64,000 nucleotides of DNA. Source: Methanosarcinales archaeon. Lineage in GTDB: Archaea > Halobacteriota > UBA148 > JAUWXC01. Under the pieces are notes generated by a model. It saw nothing but the letters and a program-made list of their open reading frames with translations. It searched no databases and had not been told where the DNA came from. Made by a program: the position numbers and the translations under genes. Each line of letters opens with the position of its first letter. Position 1 is the first letter of the stretch. The stretch lies in the NCBI GenBank assembly GCA_026016205.1, contig CP061209.1, positions 698,330-762,329 of the forward strand, read 5' to 3'. Below, piece after piece: positions 28,978 to 38,269 of this stretch.

Positions 28978-29543
28978 ACTCCCTCCAGGAAGTTTTGAAC
29001 AATCTTTTTTCCGGCAGGCGTCAGCACGCTCTCCGGATGAAACTGTACGCCTTCAATGGGGTATTTGACATGGCGCACACCCATTATTATGCCATCCTCG
29101 TCAACAGCCGTCACTTTAAGGTCACTTGGCAACTCCACGACGGCTAAAGAGTGATATCGCCCTCCAATTAGTGGATTCTCTACCCCTGTATATATTGTCT
29201 TGCCATCATGCACGATTTTAGATGTTTTGCCGTGTACCGGGCCAGATGGAGAATGTGCAATTCTTCCGCCGAATGCGACGCATATTGCCTGGTAGCCAAG
29301 ACAAACGCCTAACATCGGCGTCTCTTTAAACTCCCTGACAATCTCTAAACATGAGCCGATATCTTTTTGATTATAAGGATTGCCTGGTCCCGGCGAGATG
29401 ATGATGGCGTCTGGTTTAATTCGCTTCACCTCTTCAACGGAAATCGTATTTGGCACGACGAACACATCCGGTTCGGTTACTGCCACGTAATCTACCAGAT
29501 TGTATACAAACGAATCCCTGTTATCGATGAATAGTGTCTTCAT
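28971..29543 (-). CDS. trpG: Anthranilate synthase glutamine amidotransferase subunit
   Basis: Supplies ammonia from glutamine to TrpE. 190-aa class I amidotransferase: IIISPGPGNPYNQKD, nucleophile Cys in MLGVCLGYQAICVAFGG, and the His-Glu pair in VQFHPESVLTPAG. No fusion to TrpE or TrpD. A pabA role shared with folate-like synthesis is possible, but the operon argues for tryptophan. Overlaps trpE by 4 bp. Confidence 0.96.
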   Translation of the reverse strand: MKTLFIDNRDSFVYNLVDYVAVTEPDVFVVPNTISVEEVKRIKPDAIIISPGPGNPYNQKDIGSCLEIVREFKETPMLGVCLGYQAICVAFGGRIAHSPSGPVHGKTSKIVHDGKTIYTGVENPLIGGRYHSLAVVELPSDLKVTAVDEDGIIMGVRHVKYPIEGVQFHPESVLTPAGKKIVQNFLEGVC

Positions 29544-31024
29544 GCTTCCTCCAGCGTTTCAATCGTTCTTAGCATTGCATCCATCTTCTTTTCTGACTCA
29601 TAGTACTCATTCTCAGGAACTGAATCCGCAACGATTCCAGCACCTGCCTGGATACTGAGCTTATTTGCCTCCTTCACGATGGTTCTGATGGTGATTGCAA
29701 AGTCGGCATCCCCATTAAACGAGAAATAACCGAGCCCTCCTGCATAGATGCCTCTTGCCCCCTTCTCAAATTCATCGATGATTTCCATTGCCCTGCTTTT
29801 TGGCGCCCCAGAAACGGTCCCAGCGGGAAAGATGGCACGAACTGCATCGAACATGCTGCATTCATCCTTCAGAATTCCTGTCACCGTGCTCTCAAGGTGC
29901 TGGACATGCGAGTACTTCAGCACCGACATGTAGTCATCAACTACAACACTCCCCGGCTTCGACACCTTCGCAACGTCATTTCTTCCCAGATCCACCAGCA
30001 TGACATGCTCGGCAACCTCCTTGGGGTCGTGTTTCATCTCTTCTGCCAGCCTTTCATCTTCCTCCTCGGTAGCGCCCCTCCCACGCGTGCCAGCAATAGG
30101 ATTTGTGATGACCTTTCTGCCGTGAACGGTCACCAGCGTCTCGGGGCTGGCACCGATGATGGCATCATCTCCAAATCGAATGCAGTACATATATGGGGAA
30201 GGGTTTACATCTCGCAACCTCTTGTAAATCTGCAGTGCATCGCCCTCGCAATCAAATTCATACCACCTGGACAGAACCACTTGAAATATATCTCCATCAT
30301 AGATGTGCTCCTTTGCCTTCCTGACCAGGTCCTCGTATTCGCCCTTGCTCGTGTTTGAATGGGACGCGGCAACTAACGTCTTGGATACGTGTGCAGGTTT
30401 GGAGTTTATTTGTGCCTCCATGCGCTTTATGCCCTCCACTGCACCAGCATACGCCTCTTCCGGGGCAATATCCGGTGTTATCAGCGCGTTGAATATTATG
30501 TACGTTTTATCCTCCAAATGGTCAAATAGGATTGTTGAAGGAGAGAACATGAATTTGAAATCGTCCTTCTTCTCATGCCTGCTCTTTATACCAGCCCACT
30601 CGAGCGCTGCATCATAGGATATGTATCCGATTAAACCGCCCATGAATACATGCCTGCCAAAATGGATACTCGGCTGGTACTCGATGCTCTCAAAAAGGGA
30701 TGATAGTGCGTTGAATGCATCCGTACGCTTAAGATATGGCTTGGCTATTGTGGACAGTTGCCTGCCTGTATCGTCCAGCGCTTCCAATTTCATTCCGCCG
30801 TTGGCAGATATGACTGCACTTGGGCTGGCACCTACGAATGAAAAGCGCGCATGCCTCTTCTCCTTCTCCATAGATTCCAGAATATAGCACCTATCGGAAT
30901 ATAGTGCTCCATAACATTCAAGCGGCGTTTTGTTTAACACCACCTCTTTGTGCAGAGCGATTACACACGGCTTCTTCGCTTCTTCTGCCATTTCCAGGAA
31001 TTGTTTTTTGCCAGGATTGATCAT
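29540..31024 (-). CDS. trpE: Anthranilate synthase component I
   Basis: Converts chorismate and ammonia to anthranilate. The open frame reaches 31216, but the real start is the ATG at 31024 (MINPGKKQFLEMAEE), overlapping the trpF stop by 4 bp; the protein is then 494 aa. The feedback Trp-binding pattern is visible near the N-terminus (ILESMEKEKRHARFSFVG). Catalytic region: TNPIAGTRGRGATEEEDERL, LVDLGRNDVAKVS and FPAGTVSGAPKSRAMEII. Tryptophan inhibition is therefore likely. Confidence 0.97.
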   Translation of the reverse strand: MINPGKKQFLEMAEEAKKPCVIALHKEVVLNKTPLECYGALYSDRCYILESMEKEKRHARFSFVGASPSAVISANGGMKLEALDDTGRQLSTIAKPYLKRTDAFNALSSLFESIEYQPSIHFGRHVFMGGLIGYISYDAALEWAGIKSRHEKKDDFKFMFSPSTILFDHLEDKTYIIFNALITPDIAPEEAYAGAVEGIKRMEAQINSKPAHVSKTLVAASHSNTSKGEYEDLVRKAKEHIYDGDIFQVVLSRWYEFDCEGDALQIYKRLRDVNPSPYMYCIRFGDDAIIGASPETLVTVHGRKVITNPIAGTRGRGATEEEDERLAEEMKHDPKEVAEHVMLVDLGRNDVAKVSKPGSVVVDDYMSVLKYSHVQHLESTVTGILKDECSMFDAVRAIFPAGTVSGAPKSRAMEIIDEFEKGARGIYAGGLGYFSFNGDADFAITIRTIVKEANKLSIQAGAGIVADSVPENEYYESEKKMDAMLRTIETLEEA

Positions 31025-31653
31025 GCCTTTGCCTCCCTGATGAACGCATTCAACTTGGATGCATCTTTTCGCCCATTCGTTTCTACGCCTGAGGCTACAT
31101 CCACTGCATACGGCTTGACGATGGAAACCGCTTTGGACACGTTTTTCGGCTTCAAGCCACCTGCCAGGATAACCGGAATAGAACACCTCCGCACAATTTC
31201 GGCGCTGACATTCCAATCATGGGCTACTCCAGTTCCGCCAGGCCTATCCCCAACGGTGTCGAGCAGTATTGCATCAACGAAATCCTCTACTTCGTTAATC
31301 CGCGGCATCGTATCCGCAAAATCCGAAACGCCAATCGTTTTGATGAGTTGTATGCTCGTCTGTTCTTTTAGACGTTGTATCTCCCTGACTGCCAAATCGC
31401 TGTGAATCTGGACTGCTCTGGGCCTGGTTTTCTGGATTAGCGAAATCGCCTCGTCAGCACTTTTTGGCATTAACACAAGCACAGATGTCACAAAGACTGG
31501 CACTTTCTTGGTCAGCGATGCCGCTGTTGCAGCAGCAATCTTGCGCGGCGTATCCACTGGAACGTCTGAGATGAAACCCACGGCATCAGCACCGCATTTT
31601 ATTGCCAAATCCAGGTCTACGGCGTTCGTGATGCCGCATATCTTAATCTTCAT
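31021..31653 (-). CDS. trpF: Phosphoribosylanthranilate isomerase
   Basis: Amadori rearrangement step of tryptophan synthesis. About 210 aa from the ATG at 31653, opening MKIKICGITNAVDLDLAIK with the catalytic Cys; the general acid Asp lies in AILLDTVGDRPGGTGVAHDW. LAGGLKPKNVSKAV binds phosphate. The frame is open 12 codons further, but the 4-bp overlap with trpD supports 31653. Confidence 0.96.
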   Translation of the reverse strand: MKIKICGITNAVDLDLAIKCGADAVGFISDVPVDTPRKIAAATAASLTKKVPVFVTSVLVLMPKSADEAISLIQKTRPRAVQIHSDLAVREIQRLKEQTSIQLIKTIGVSDFADTMPRINEVEDFVDAILLDTVGDRPGGTGVAHDWNVSAEIVRRCSIPVILAGGLKPKNVSKAVSIVKPYAVDVASGVETNGRKDASKLNAFIREAKA

Positions 31654-32684
31654 AGAAATCTCTTTAATTTGCCTGGATCTCCAGTGCACTCCACTAATTC
31701 CTTTAATTTACACAGGGCAGCGCCGCTATCTATCGCCTTCTCTGCCTTTTGCACTCCATCCTTCAGGCTCTCGGCGCCACCGCCGACAAATATGGCAGCT
31801 GCGGAATTCATCACGATGATATCGCGCCTCGCACCTTTTTCGCCACTCAGAACCTTTACCAGGGCCGCGGCGTTTTCCTCAGGCGTTCCACCAGCGATTT
31901 CTTCTGGCGTTGCAATCTCAAATCCAAGTTCATCAGGCGTAATGGAATATGTCTCTACGCGCCCGTTGTTGAGCTCTGCTACTGCCGTCTCCCCCATATT
32001 AGATATCTCGTCCAGCCCGCCTCCATTAACTACCAACGCTCTTTTCGAGCCGAGTACTTGCAGCACATTAGCCAGTTTCTCGCATAGCGCCCGGTCGTAC
32101 ACGCCTATTAGCTGTGCCTCTGCATTGGCAGGGTTGGTAAGGGGCCCAAGGATGTTGAAAACCGTGCGCACGCCGATCTCCCTTCTTGGCTGCACCACTC
32201 GTTTCATGGCAGGATGGAACACAGGTGCGAGCATGAAACCTATGCAGATGGATTCAATCAGGCGTTCCACCTCGGGTGGAGATAGGTCGATTTTCACTCC
32301 CAACTCGCGCAACACGTCAGCGCTACCGCACTTAGATGTAATGGAGAAATTTCCATGCTTCGCCACGGATATGCCCGTAGATGCCGCCACTATAGCAGCC
32401 GCTGTGCTGACATTAATCGTGTCATATTTATCGCCACCAGTGCCGCACGTGTCGATTAGTTGACTGGCATTTGGCGATATAGTATGCGCCACCTTTTTCA
32501 TACCTTTAGCAAGGCCGGCGATTTCGTCAGGCGTCTCCCCCTTCATTTTCAGCCCAATCAGGAAAGCGCCGATCTGGGCATCTGTTGCCGATGTGAGTAT
32601 AAACTCCATTGCCTTCTCGGCTTCTTCTACCGAGAGATTTTCACCGCTACTTACTTTCACTATGAATTCTTTCATTTCAATCAC
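31650..32684 (-). CDS. trpD: Anthranilate phosphoribosyltransferase
   Basis: Transfers phosphoribose from PRPP to anthranilate. 344 aa from GTG at 32684; an ATG three codons later (32675) has GGTGAT ahead and may be the true start. Motifs: DTCGTGGDKYDTINVST (PRPP loop), KHGNFSITSKCGSADVL, and FNILGPLTNPANAEAQLIGV. First gene of the trp operon, behind a TATA box at 32723-32732 and a small GTATA/TATAC inverted repeat (32686-32699) that could bind a regulator. Confidence 0.97.
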   Translation of the reverse strand: MIEMKEFIVKVSSGENLSVEEAEKAMEFILTSATDAQIGAFLIGLKMKGETPDEIAGLAKGMKKVAHTISPNASQLIDTCGTGGDKYDTINVSTAAAIVAASTGISVAKHGNFSITSKCGSADVLRELGVKIDLSPPEVERLIESICIGFMLAPVFHPAMKRVVQPRREIGVRTVFNILGPLTNPANAEAQLIGVYDRALCEKLANVLQVLGSKRALVVNGGGLDEISNMGETAVAELNNGRVETYSITPDELGFEIATPEEIAGGTPEENAAALVKVLSGEKGARRDIIVMNSAAAIFVGGGAESLKDGVQKAEKAIDSGAALCKLKELVECTGDPGKLKRFL

Positions 32685-32685
32685 C

Positions 32686-32755
32686 GTATAAATCTATACC
32701 TCAGCGTATAATAATGTGCATTGTATTTAAAAGTTGTGTCAATCTTATTTATATC
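32686..32755. promoter_or_regulatory. Divergent promoters of trp operon and pheA
   Basis: Minus strand: TTTTAAATAC (32732-32723) is a good TATA box for trpD, with start near 32702. Plus strand: TTATTTATATC (about 32745-32755) is a TATA box for pheA, with start near 32775, only a few bases before its ATG. GTATA/TATAC (32686-32699) and another GTATA at 32706-32710 lie over the trp start and may be operator half-sites. Confidence 0.55.
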
Positions 32756-32778
32756 TCCACGTAGCATATGCCCTTTGA

Positions 32779-33588
32779 ATGATTATAGGCATACTGGGCC
32801 CAGAAGGAACGTTTTCCGAGCAGGCAGCAAAAAAGTGGAACGATAAAGCAGAGTTGATATATTACGAGGATGTCTTCGATGTGTCAAAAGCCGTGGTTGA
32901 CGGCGCCGTAGATCATGGCATCATCCCCATAGAGAACTCCTTAGAGGGACCGGTTGGAATGACACTTGACGCACTACTCCAATATGACGTCAAGATGACA
33001 GGGGAAGTTATTATTCCAATCAGGTATTGTTTGCTTTCAAAGGGGCCCCTTTCAGACATCAAGACTATTCTCTCGCACCCCCAGGCACTGGCACAATGCA
33101 GGCACTTCCTCAAGTCGCATTTTAGGGCTGTAGAAAGAAGGGAAACGCCAAGTACAGCCTTCGCCGCCCAGGTAGCATCTAAATCAAAAGAAATGGCTGC
33201 CATCGCATCCGAGGGGGCAGCTAACAGGTACGGTCTAAAGATACTCATGCGTGACATTCAAGACCGGAAAGAGAATTATACGCGGTTTGCCGTGCTCGGA
33301 AGAGAGATTTCAAGGCCAAGCGGCAAGGACAAGACTTCCGTGGTTGTCTATTTGCGAAAAGACAGGCCTGGTGCCCTTTATGAGATCCTGAGTGAATTCG
33401 CATCCGTGGGGATTAATCTGACGAAAATTGAGTCCAGACCAACCAAAAAGGTGCTGGGCGATTATCTATTCTTTATCGATATGGAGGGGCACATTGAGGA
33501 TGGGATTATTAAGGAAGCGCTGGAAAATATCAAGGCAAAGGCTGGTATGTTAAGAATACTTGGGTCGTATCCTGTGGCGATAAAATGA
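32779..33588 (+). CDS. pheA: Prephenate dehydratase with ACT domain
   Basis: Converts prephenate to phenylpyruvate for phenylalanine. 269 aa: IGILGPEGTFSEQAAKKW at the start, IIPIENSLEGPVG, and the active-site NYTRFAVLGR. The C-terminal ACT domain has GALYEILSEFASVGINLTK and ESRPTKKVLGDYLFF, matching the Phe-binding GAL and ESRP motifs, so feedback control is likely. No mutase fusion. Divergent from the trp operon, with a near-leaderless start; its stop overlaps the next gene by 4 bp. Confidence 0.96.
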   Translation: MIIGILGPEGTFSEQAAKKWNDKAELIYYEDVFDVSKAVVDGAVDHGIIPIENSLEGPVGMTLDALLQYDVKMTGEVIIPIRYCLLSKGPLSDIKTILSHPQALAQCRHFLKSHFRAVERRETPSTAFAAQVASKSKEMAAIASEGAANRYGLKILMRDIQDRKENYTRFAVLGREISRPSGKDKTSVVVYLRKDRPGALYEILSEFASVGINLTKIESRPTKKVLGDYLFFIDMEGHIEDGIIKEALENIKAKAGMLRILGSYPVAIK

Positions 33589-34358
33589 AGCGAAAACTCG
33601 TTGCCATTATTTTTGTCGTCTTTATGCTTACCTCTTCGCTTGCCATACTGGTGGCGAATTGGGGGAGCGACGCGTGGGAAGACGGGAGCATCGATTCCAT
33701 AAGAGGGGCACTGAACATGACGCCGCAGGATGTTTCTTTTGTCCGATATATCGACGTTCAGAAGATGCACAATACGCCCCTGGGTGAAGCGTCAGCTGGC
33801 GCAATCCCGCCAGATTCGCTGTACAATGCAGAAATCACAGAGATGTGCGTGGTTTGGTTCGAGGATGGAACATGGGTGGAATTTCACCAAACCGCGACTG
33901 CACCACGTATCGGCTCTATTGACTTCATCGACTATCTCGGTCATGAAGTCCTGATACGAGACGTGGACGGCACCAGAGTAGCCTGTGTGTTGGGGTCTCC
34001 AAACATCTACGGCCCGCTTGAGAACGTTAAAAAGGTGCTTGACGTAATGGAAGGCAACGCCTCGTCCGCTAAGGACGACTTTGCGATACTGGAAAAAGCG
34101 CGTCCAGCCGAGTTTGAAAGGCTTAGCGTCGAGGACTTCGCCGATTACTTCTATCTTAATTTTCATCAACTGGAGAGCGGGAGGTATCAGAGCATTCGCA
34201 TATATCAAAACCCATCCGTGGACAAGGTAACAAATGTAACAAAACTCGCTGAAACTGCCCCTTCACGTGGACTAACGTACAATATAGGGCAGGATGAGGA
34301 CTGCATGATAGTCACCATCATCGGAGAATTTGATGCAGTGATAAGCGAACGATTCTAA
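33585..34358 (+). CDS. Unknown exported or membrane-anchored protein
   Basis: 257 aa. An N-terminal hydrophobic segment (LVAIIFVVFMLTSSLAILVA) is a signal peptide or anchor, then a soluble mixed domain with no motif I recognise (e.g. DYLGHEVLIRDVDGTRVACV). Its ATG overlaps the pheA stop, so it is translated with pheA, yet nothing suggests an aromatic-pathway role. Real gene: codon use and length are like its neighbours. Convergent with rbcL. Confidence 0.75.
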   Translation: MKRKLVAIIFVVFMLTSSLAILVANWGSDAWEDGSIDSIRGALNMTPQDVSFVRYIDVQKMHNTPLGEASAGAIPPDSLYNAEITEMCVVWFEDGTWVEFHQTATAPRIGSIDFIDYLGHEVLIRDVDGTRVACVLGSPNIYGPLENVKKVLDVMEGNASSAKDDFAILEKARPAEFERLSVEDFADYFYLNFHQLESGRYQSIRIYQNPSVDKVTNVTKLAETAPSRGLTYNIGQDEDCMIVTIIGEFDAVISERF

Positions 34359-34383
34359 CTTTCCTCGCGCCTCACCATGCACG

Positions 34384-35664
34384 TCAACCCCACTTTTCCA
34401 TGGCGACCTTCAGTTCTTTATGAGTGTGTGAATACTCCTCCAGCAGGATCCCGCCCAGGGCCGCATCAAGCGCCTGCCTGACCGCCATGGCACCGGCTTT
34501 TGTCCCCAATGGATGGGCATGAACACCGCCGCCAAACTGCATTATTACATCTTTTCCAAAAATTTCAACTAACTTTGGCACCATAATCGGCTGCAAACCA
34601 CCAGATGCCACAGGAAAGACGGAGTTTATATTGCACCAATCCTGCTCTAGAACCTTCAGCCTAGAGTTGATGTGATTTAAGACACAATTATCTCTTATTG
34701 CCAGCACCTCTTCTTTTCCTCCATGCATTTTTCCTATTGCAGTTCCAATGTGCAGTTGGTCCAATCCAATCAATCTCACCAATTTTGCGATGACCAGCAT
34801 TGAAATGCCATGTCGCGGGTTTCTTGTCATGGCTGAATGCATGCATCGGTGCGCGTGCAGAACGAGATTCAATTCCTCATTCGCCTCCCTCAACGTTTGT
34901 AGTGCGGTAAAACCTGTTGGAATAATGTCAATCATGGCATATTCTCCACCCTGCTCTTTGATGAATTGCGCCCTCTTCAACACCTCATCACACGTGGGGG
35001 CGGTGATGTTTGCCGCATACACCTTTCGCTCGCCTGTCTCTCTTTCCGCTTTATCCCTCATTTCCAAGGTCTTAATGACCCTTTTCTTGAATGGATTGAA
35101 CGTCTGGTTCGTCAGGTTTTCGTCATCCTTCACTAAATCAATGCCACCGAGCCACGCCTCATAAGCAACCTGCGCATGTTTTTCAGAACTTAACCCCACC
35201 TTTGGTTTGACGATGGTTCCGCATAGCGGCCTGTTTTTAACGTTCAGCAGCTTTCTAACTCCAGGAACTCCGAATTTGGGGCCTTTGAAGGTTTTGATGA
35301 CCTTCTTGGGAAACGATACATCCTGCAGTCTCAGGTTGGTCAGAAGTTTCATGCTGAATATGTTGCCTGCGATGCTGCTCAGCAGTTGAGGTATGCTGTT
35401 GCTCTCAAACAAATCCAGGTGATAGGCGATTTTTACGGTATTCGTCTTCTGATTTACATCAAAAACATGCGGTTTAAGCTTTTCAGCCAGTCTCGGGCAC
35501 AAGGTCAAGATGTCCGTCCACGTGTCTATGGAAGATTCCCCGGCTATGTTCGCACAAGCCTCCTCAAACCCCACTCCATTGGCAGGTTCCACATAATACT
35601 CGCAGATCAGGTCATCCCTCGCCGGTTTATATTCCAGGTCAATATATTCTTCCAGCATCCCCAT
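34384..35664 (-). CDS. rbcL: RuBisCO large subunit, form III (archaeal)
   Basis: Fixes CO2 onto ribulose-1,5-bisphosphate. 426 aa. Catalytic features are intact: GTIVKPKVGLSS, the carbamylated Lys region GGIDLVKDDENLTNQTFNPF, HRCMHSAMTRNPRHGIS, the loop-6 equivalent GKMHGGKEE, SGGLQP and QFGGGVHAHPLG. Form III enzymes usually work in AMP/nucleoside salvage, producing 3-phosphoglycerate, or occasionally in a hexulose-phosphate cycle. No small subunit, phosphoribulokinase, AMP phosphorylase or R15P isomerase gene is in view. It follows purC by 2 bp and ppcA, so carboxylation and purine functions share one transcript. RuBisCO-like (form IV) is excluded by the intact active site. Confidence 0.96.
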   Translation of the reverse strand: MGMLEEYIDLEYKPARDDLICEYYVEPANGVGFEEACANIAGESSIDTWTDILTLCPRLAEKLKPHVFDVNQKTNTVKIAYHLDLFESNSIPQLLSSIAGNIFSMKLLTNLRLQDVSFPKKVIKTFKGPKFGVPGVRKLLNVKNRPLCGTIVKPKVGLSSEKHAQVAYEAWLGGIDLVKDDENLTNQTFNPFKKRVIKTLEMRDKAERETGERKVYAANITAPTCDEVLKRAQFIKEQGGEYAMIDIIPTGFTALQTLREANEELNLVLHAHRCMHSAMTRNPRHGISMLVIAKLVRLIGLDQLHIGTAIGKMHGGKEEVLAIRDNCVLNHINSRLKVLEQDWCNINSVFPVASGGLQPIMVPKLVEIFGKDVIMQFGGGVHAHPLGTKAGAMAVRQALDAALGGILLEEYSHTHKELKVAMEKWG

Positions 35665-35666
35665 CC

Positions 35667-36731
35667 CTATCCATTATGTCTTAAATATGACTCATATTCT
35701 TCAACCACTTTGCCAAGCCCAGAAACGTCGAACAGGTTGAGCCCCGTACATTCATTGGCTGTTGCCATGTACATCCTGCCGATTATTTCTTTGAGCTTAG
35801 AGTCCAATTTTGGCGGCTGGGACTTGCATAAGCCCTTCCAGTCCTTTATTCCCCTTGCATCCGCCTCTTTCTTCGCCTCTTCGATATCCTTGTGCCATCT
35901 GGTATTCTTGTAGAACTGTCTTGCAATCTCCTTGCTCACATGCAAGTCTCTATATGCAAACCTGCATTCGTCAAGGGTCCCAATGACATCCACAACTATC
36001 AATCTTCTACCAGGGTCAAACGCCAGCTCAATTTTTCCATCCTCGTTTTTTAAGTTGGCTTTTACAGCAGCCTCCGTGATTAAATCGTCTACACGAAGCA
36101 ATGTTTCTTTAACTTCTGCAATTTCATCATCGCTCAAGCCAGAGATTCGCTGCGCCTCCGACCAGGATATGTACCTGTCCATTTCCTCCAGCTTCGTGCT
36201 CGCCTCGAAAATCGGCTTTTTAAGTTTCTCCCCTGGCACGGGATAGTGGTCCAATCCTACATCAGGAAGGGTTATCTCTCCTTTTTCCATTCGTTTAAAA
36301 ATACTCGAACCATGGGGCAAAGCGTTTCTGTATATGATTTCCAGGGGGAGCAGGAAATTACCCTCGCTATTTTCAGCTATCTTGGCAAATATACTATAAT
36401 CATATTCGCCCCCACGAAATTCTGGTTTAAACACCCTTGCCAGATCTATCTCCATGACGCTAACTGGTTCTTCCAGCTCTTTTGTCGTAACGGGTTTTCC
36501 ATTAGGTGCCACCACGCCCCTGTAATGTGTCTTTACGCCTCGTTTCTCTAATTCCTCGAAGCAATAAGCGCCCATTATGCACAGGGCTTGACCCTTATTC
36601 TCTATGAGGTCGGGCATTTCACCCCAGTCAAAAACAGAGTAGCGGTCCGAAAAATGAAATCTGCCCACTCCCATCTCGTTTTGGGTCGGTGGTATTATGA
36701 CCTCCAGATCCTTTACGCTGCCCATTTTCAC
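35667..36731 (-). CDS. purC: SAICAR synthetase, long archaeal form
   Basis: ATP-dependent joining of CAIR and aspartate in purine synthesis. 354 aa, longer than the 240-aa bacterial PurC. Family features: GRFHFSDRYSVFDWGEMPD, IENKGQALCIMGAYCFEEL, LPLEIIYRNALPHGSSI, IFEASTKLEEMDRYISW and IVVDVIGTLDECRF. The frame begins with GTG at 36731, overlapping the ppcA stop; an ATG two codons later (36725), behind GGGGTGA, is an equally good start. Its place between ppcA and rbcL is unusual. Confidence 0.9.
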   Translation of the reverse strand: MKMGSVKDLEVIIPPTQNEMGVGRFHFSDRYSVFDWGEMPDLIENKGQALCIMGAYCFEELEKRGVKTHYRGVVAPNGKPVTTKELEEPVSVMEIDLARVFKPEFRGGEYDYSIFAKIAENSEGNFLLPLEIIYRNALPHGSSIFKRMEKGEITLPDVGLDHYPVPGEKLKKPIFEASTKLEEMDRYISWSEAQRISGLSDDEIAEVKETLLRVDDLITEAAVKANLKNEDGKIELAFDPGRRLIVVDVIGTLDECRFAYRDLHVSKEIARQFYKNTRWHKDIEEAKKEADARGIKDWKGLCKSQPPKLDSKLKEIIGRMYMATANECTGLNLFDVSGLGKVVEEYESYLRHNG

Positions 36732-38188
36732 CCCAAGAATTTCCTGATCTGTGCAGCTTCGGTGATAAGCTCCTGTATGTGGCTAAATTGCTCTTTTCTC
36801 AAGCAATTGATTATCTGGCTGGTCACTCGTTTGTGCTCCTCGTTAGTTTCAAACTCGATGATATCGGTCCTCAATCTTTTTGCCAGTGATGATGGTAAAA
36901 TTTTCAGGGCGTCCGTGTTAAAGTAAGACATGGCATCCCCCAGATCCTTTTCAAAATTCCTGTAAACGCCTTCAAAATACTCTATATCTTTGTCACGTAG
37001 CGCGTTTATCCCCAAGATTTCTGGCGGCAAGCCTATGGAGTATAAAGAAGCGCAAAACACTATAGCCCTGGGCAGAGACATCTCTTTTATAGAGCGCGAG
37101 TACCCGAACAGGCCTATATGCAACTTCCTTCTTCTTCGTTGGGGGACGTATGTGGCTACTTGGTTAATCAAAGGAGCCAAAATCTGGACCTGTTTTCTAT
37201 ATTCTCTTGATACCCTCTCAACTGTTTCCAGGCACCTCTCCTCATCGACGGGTACCGGTTTATCTCTTTTTCTTCTTTTAATCTCGTCGATAGCTCCCTT
37301 CACGTTTTCCTCGGGATAATCATACTTGAAGGCTGATTGTACCGTAAACGTCTGTACACTGGGATATTCTCCAAGACAGTTGTCTACGTTTGTCGGCTTG
37401 AAATTGCCTCTAAAAGGCGCAGAGCCTAGACCAATAATAGGCAAAATCTCCACGGAAATTCCCTCTGCAAGTTCATGAAGCCTTTGCAAGGCTATTTTAT
37501 TAATTAGTATTGCACTTACAGAGCCATAATTCTCCGCAGGGTCACTCCTTGCGAGAAAGACGCGCTGATATTCAACTTTTTTACCCTTAAGATACTCTTT
37601 GACCATATTGTGTGCGTTGAGCATGTGTTCTTTATCTTCGAGTAGAGGGATTACGTTAATCTCCTTGGGCTTGAATTCACCAATCCACTCGGCAATCGTG
37701 GCATCTCCCTTAAAGAATGACTTATCTTGTTTCCCTACAACGAAATTTTTGTAATAATGGTAAATCCTATTCAAGCACTTGGGCGATGTCGTCATGGGCA
37801 AGATTACTTCAAATATCGGCGAGATGTCTTCTTGATAGAAGAGTCTGGCCACATCAAAGGAGCGCGGAATGCTCTCCAAAGTCTCCAGCAATATCTTTGC
37901 TTCGCTCTTCTCGAAAGTAGGATTGGGGACTCTCAAGGTGAGGAATACATCTTTTCCCAGCTTGTTGTCCTTGAAGAAGCTCTCATATTTCGTCAACAAC
38001 TTTTTAACGACAAAGTTGTCAACCTCTTTCCCTTCATGGTCCCACATTTGCTCTTCGCACCCTAAATGGGAGAACGCATAGTATGCCTCTCTTATCTCAT
38101 CCTCTCCTCCGAGGGTGGTATCCTCTGCAAAAAAGGGAGATGTCACATTATCTGGATGCTGTGAACTCATACATCTTGGTATTTTCAT
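36728..38188 (-). CDS. ppcA: Phosphoenolpyruvate carboxylase, archaeal type
   Basis: Carboxylates PEP to oxaloacetate. 486 aa, the short archaeal family, half the size of bacterial PEPC. The family start RCMSSQHPDNVTSPFF is present, then FLARSDPAENYGSVSAILI, PIIGLGSAPFRGNFKPTN (catalytic Arg region) and HIGLFGYSRSIKEMSLPRAI. First gene of ppcA-purC-rbcL. Likely anaplerotic, feeding aspartate, which PurC and the ADH synthase route both consume. Confidence 0.96.
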   Translation of the reverse strand: MKIPRCMSSQHPDNVTSPFFAEDTTLGGEDEIREAYYAFSHLGCEEQMWDHEGKEVDNFVVKKLLTKYESFFKDNKLGKDVFLTLRVPNPTFEKSEAKILLETLESIPRSFDVARLFYQEDISPIFEVILPMTTSPKCLNRIYHYYKNFVVGKQDKSFFKGDATIAEWIGEFKPKEINVIPLLEDKEHMLNAHNMVKEYLKGKKVEYQRVFLARSDPAENYGSVSAILINKIALQRLHELAEGISVEILPIIGLGSAPFRGNFKPTNVDNCLGEYPSVQTFTVQSAFKYDYPEENVKGAIDEIKRRKRDKPVPVDEERCLETVERVSREYRKQVQILAPLINQVATYVPQRRRRKLHIGLFGYSRSIKEMSLPRAIVFCASLYSIGLPPEILGINALRDKDIEYFEGVYRNFEKDLGDAMSYFNTDALKILPSSLAKRLRTDIIEFETNEEHKRVTSQIINCLRKEQFSHIQELITEAAQIRKFLG

Positions 38189-38269
38189 CGCATCGCCATT
38201 CTATTCGTGAGCATTATATAGTTAATGTTAATTGAAAGGCTTAATATTCTATAAAACTATGATTGGACG

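Noticed and set aside
31025-31216. 64-codon extension of trpE upstream of 31024
   Set aside because: Lies inside trpF and does not resemble TrpE; the ATGA overlap at 31021-31024 gives a better start.
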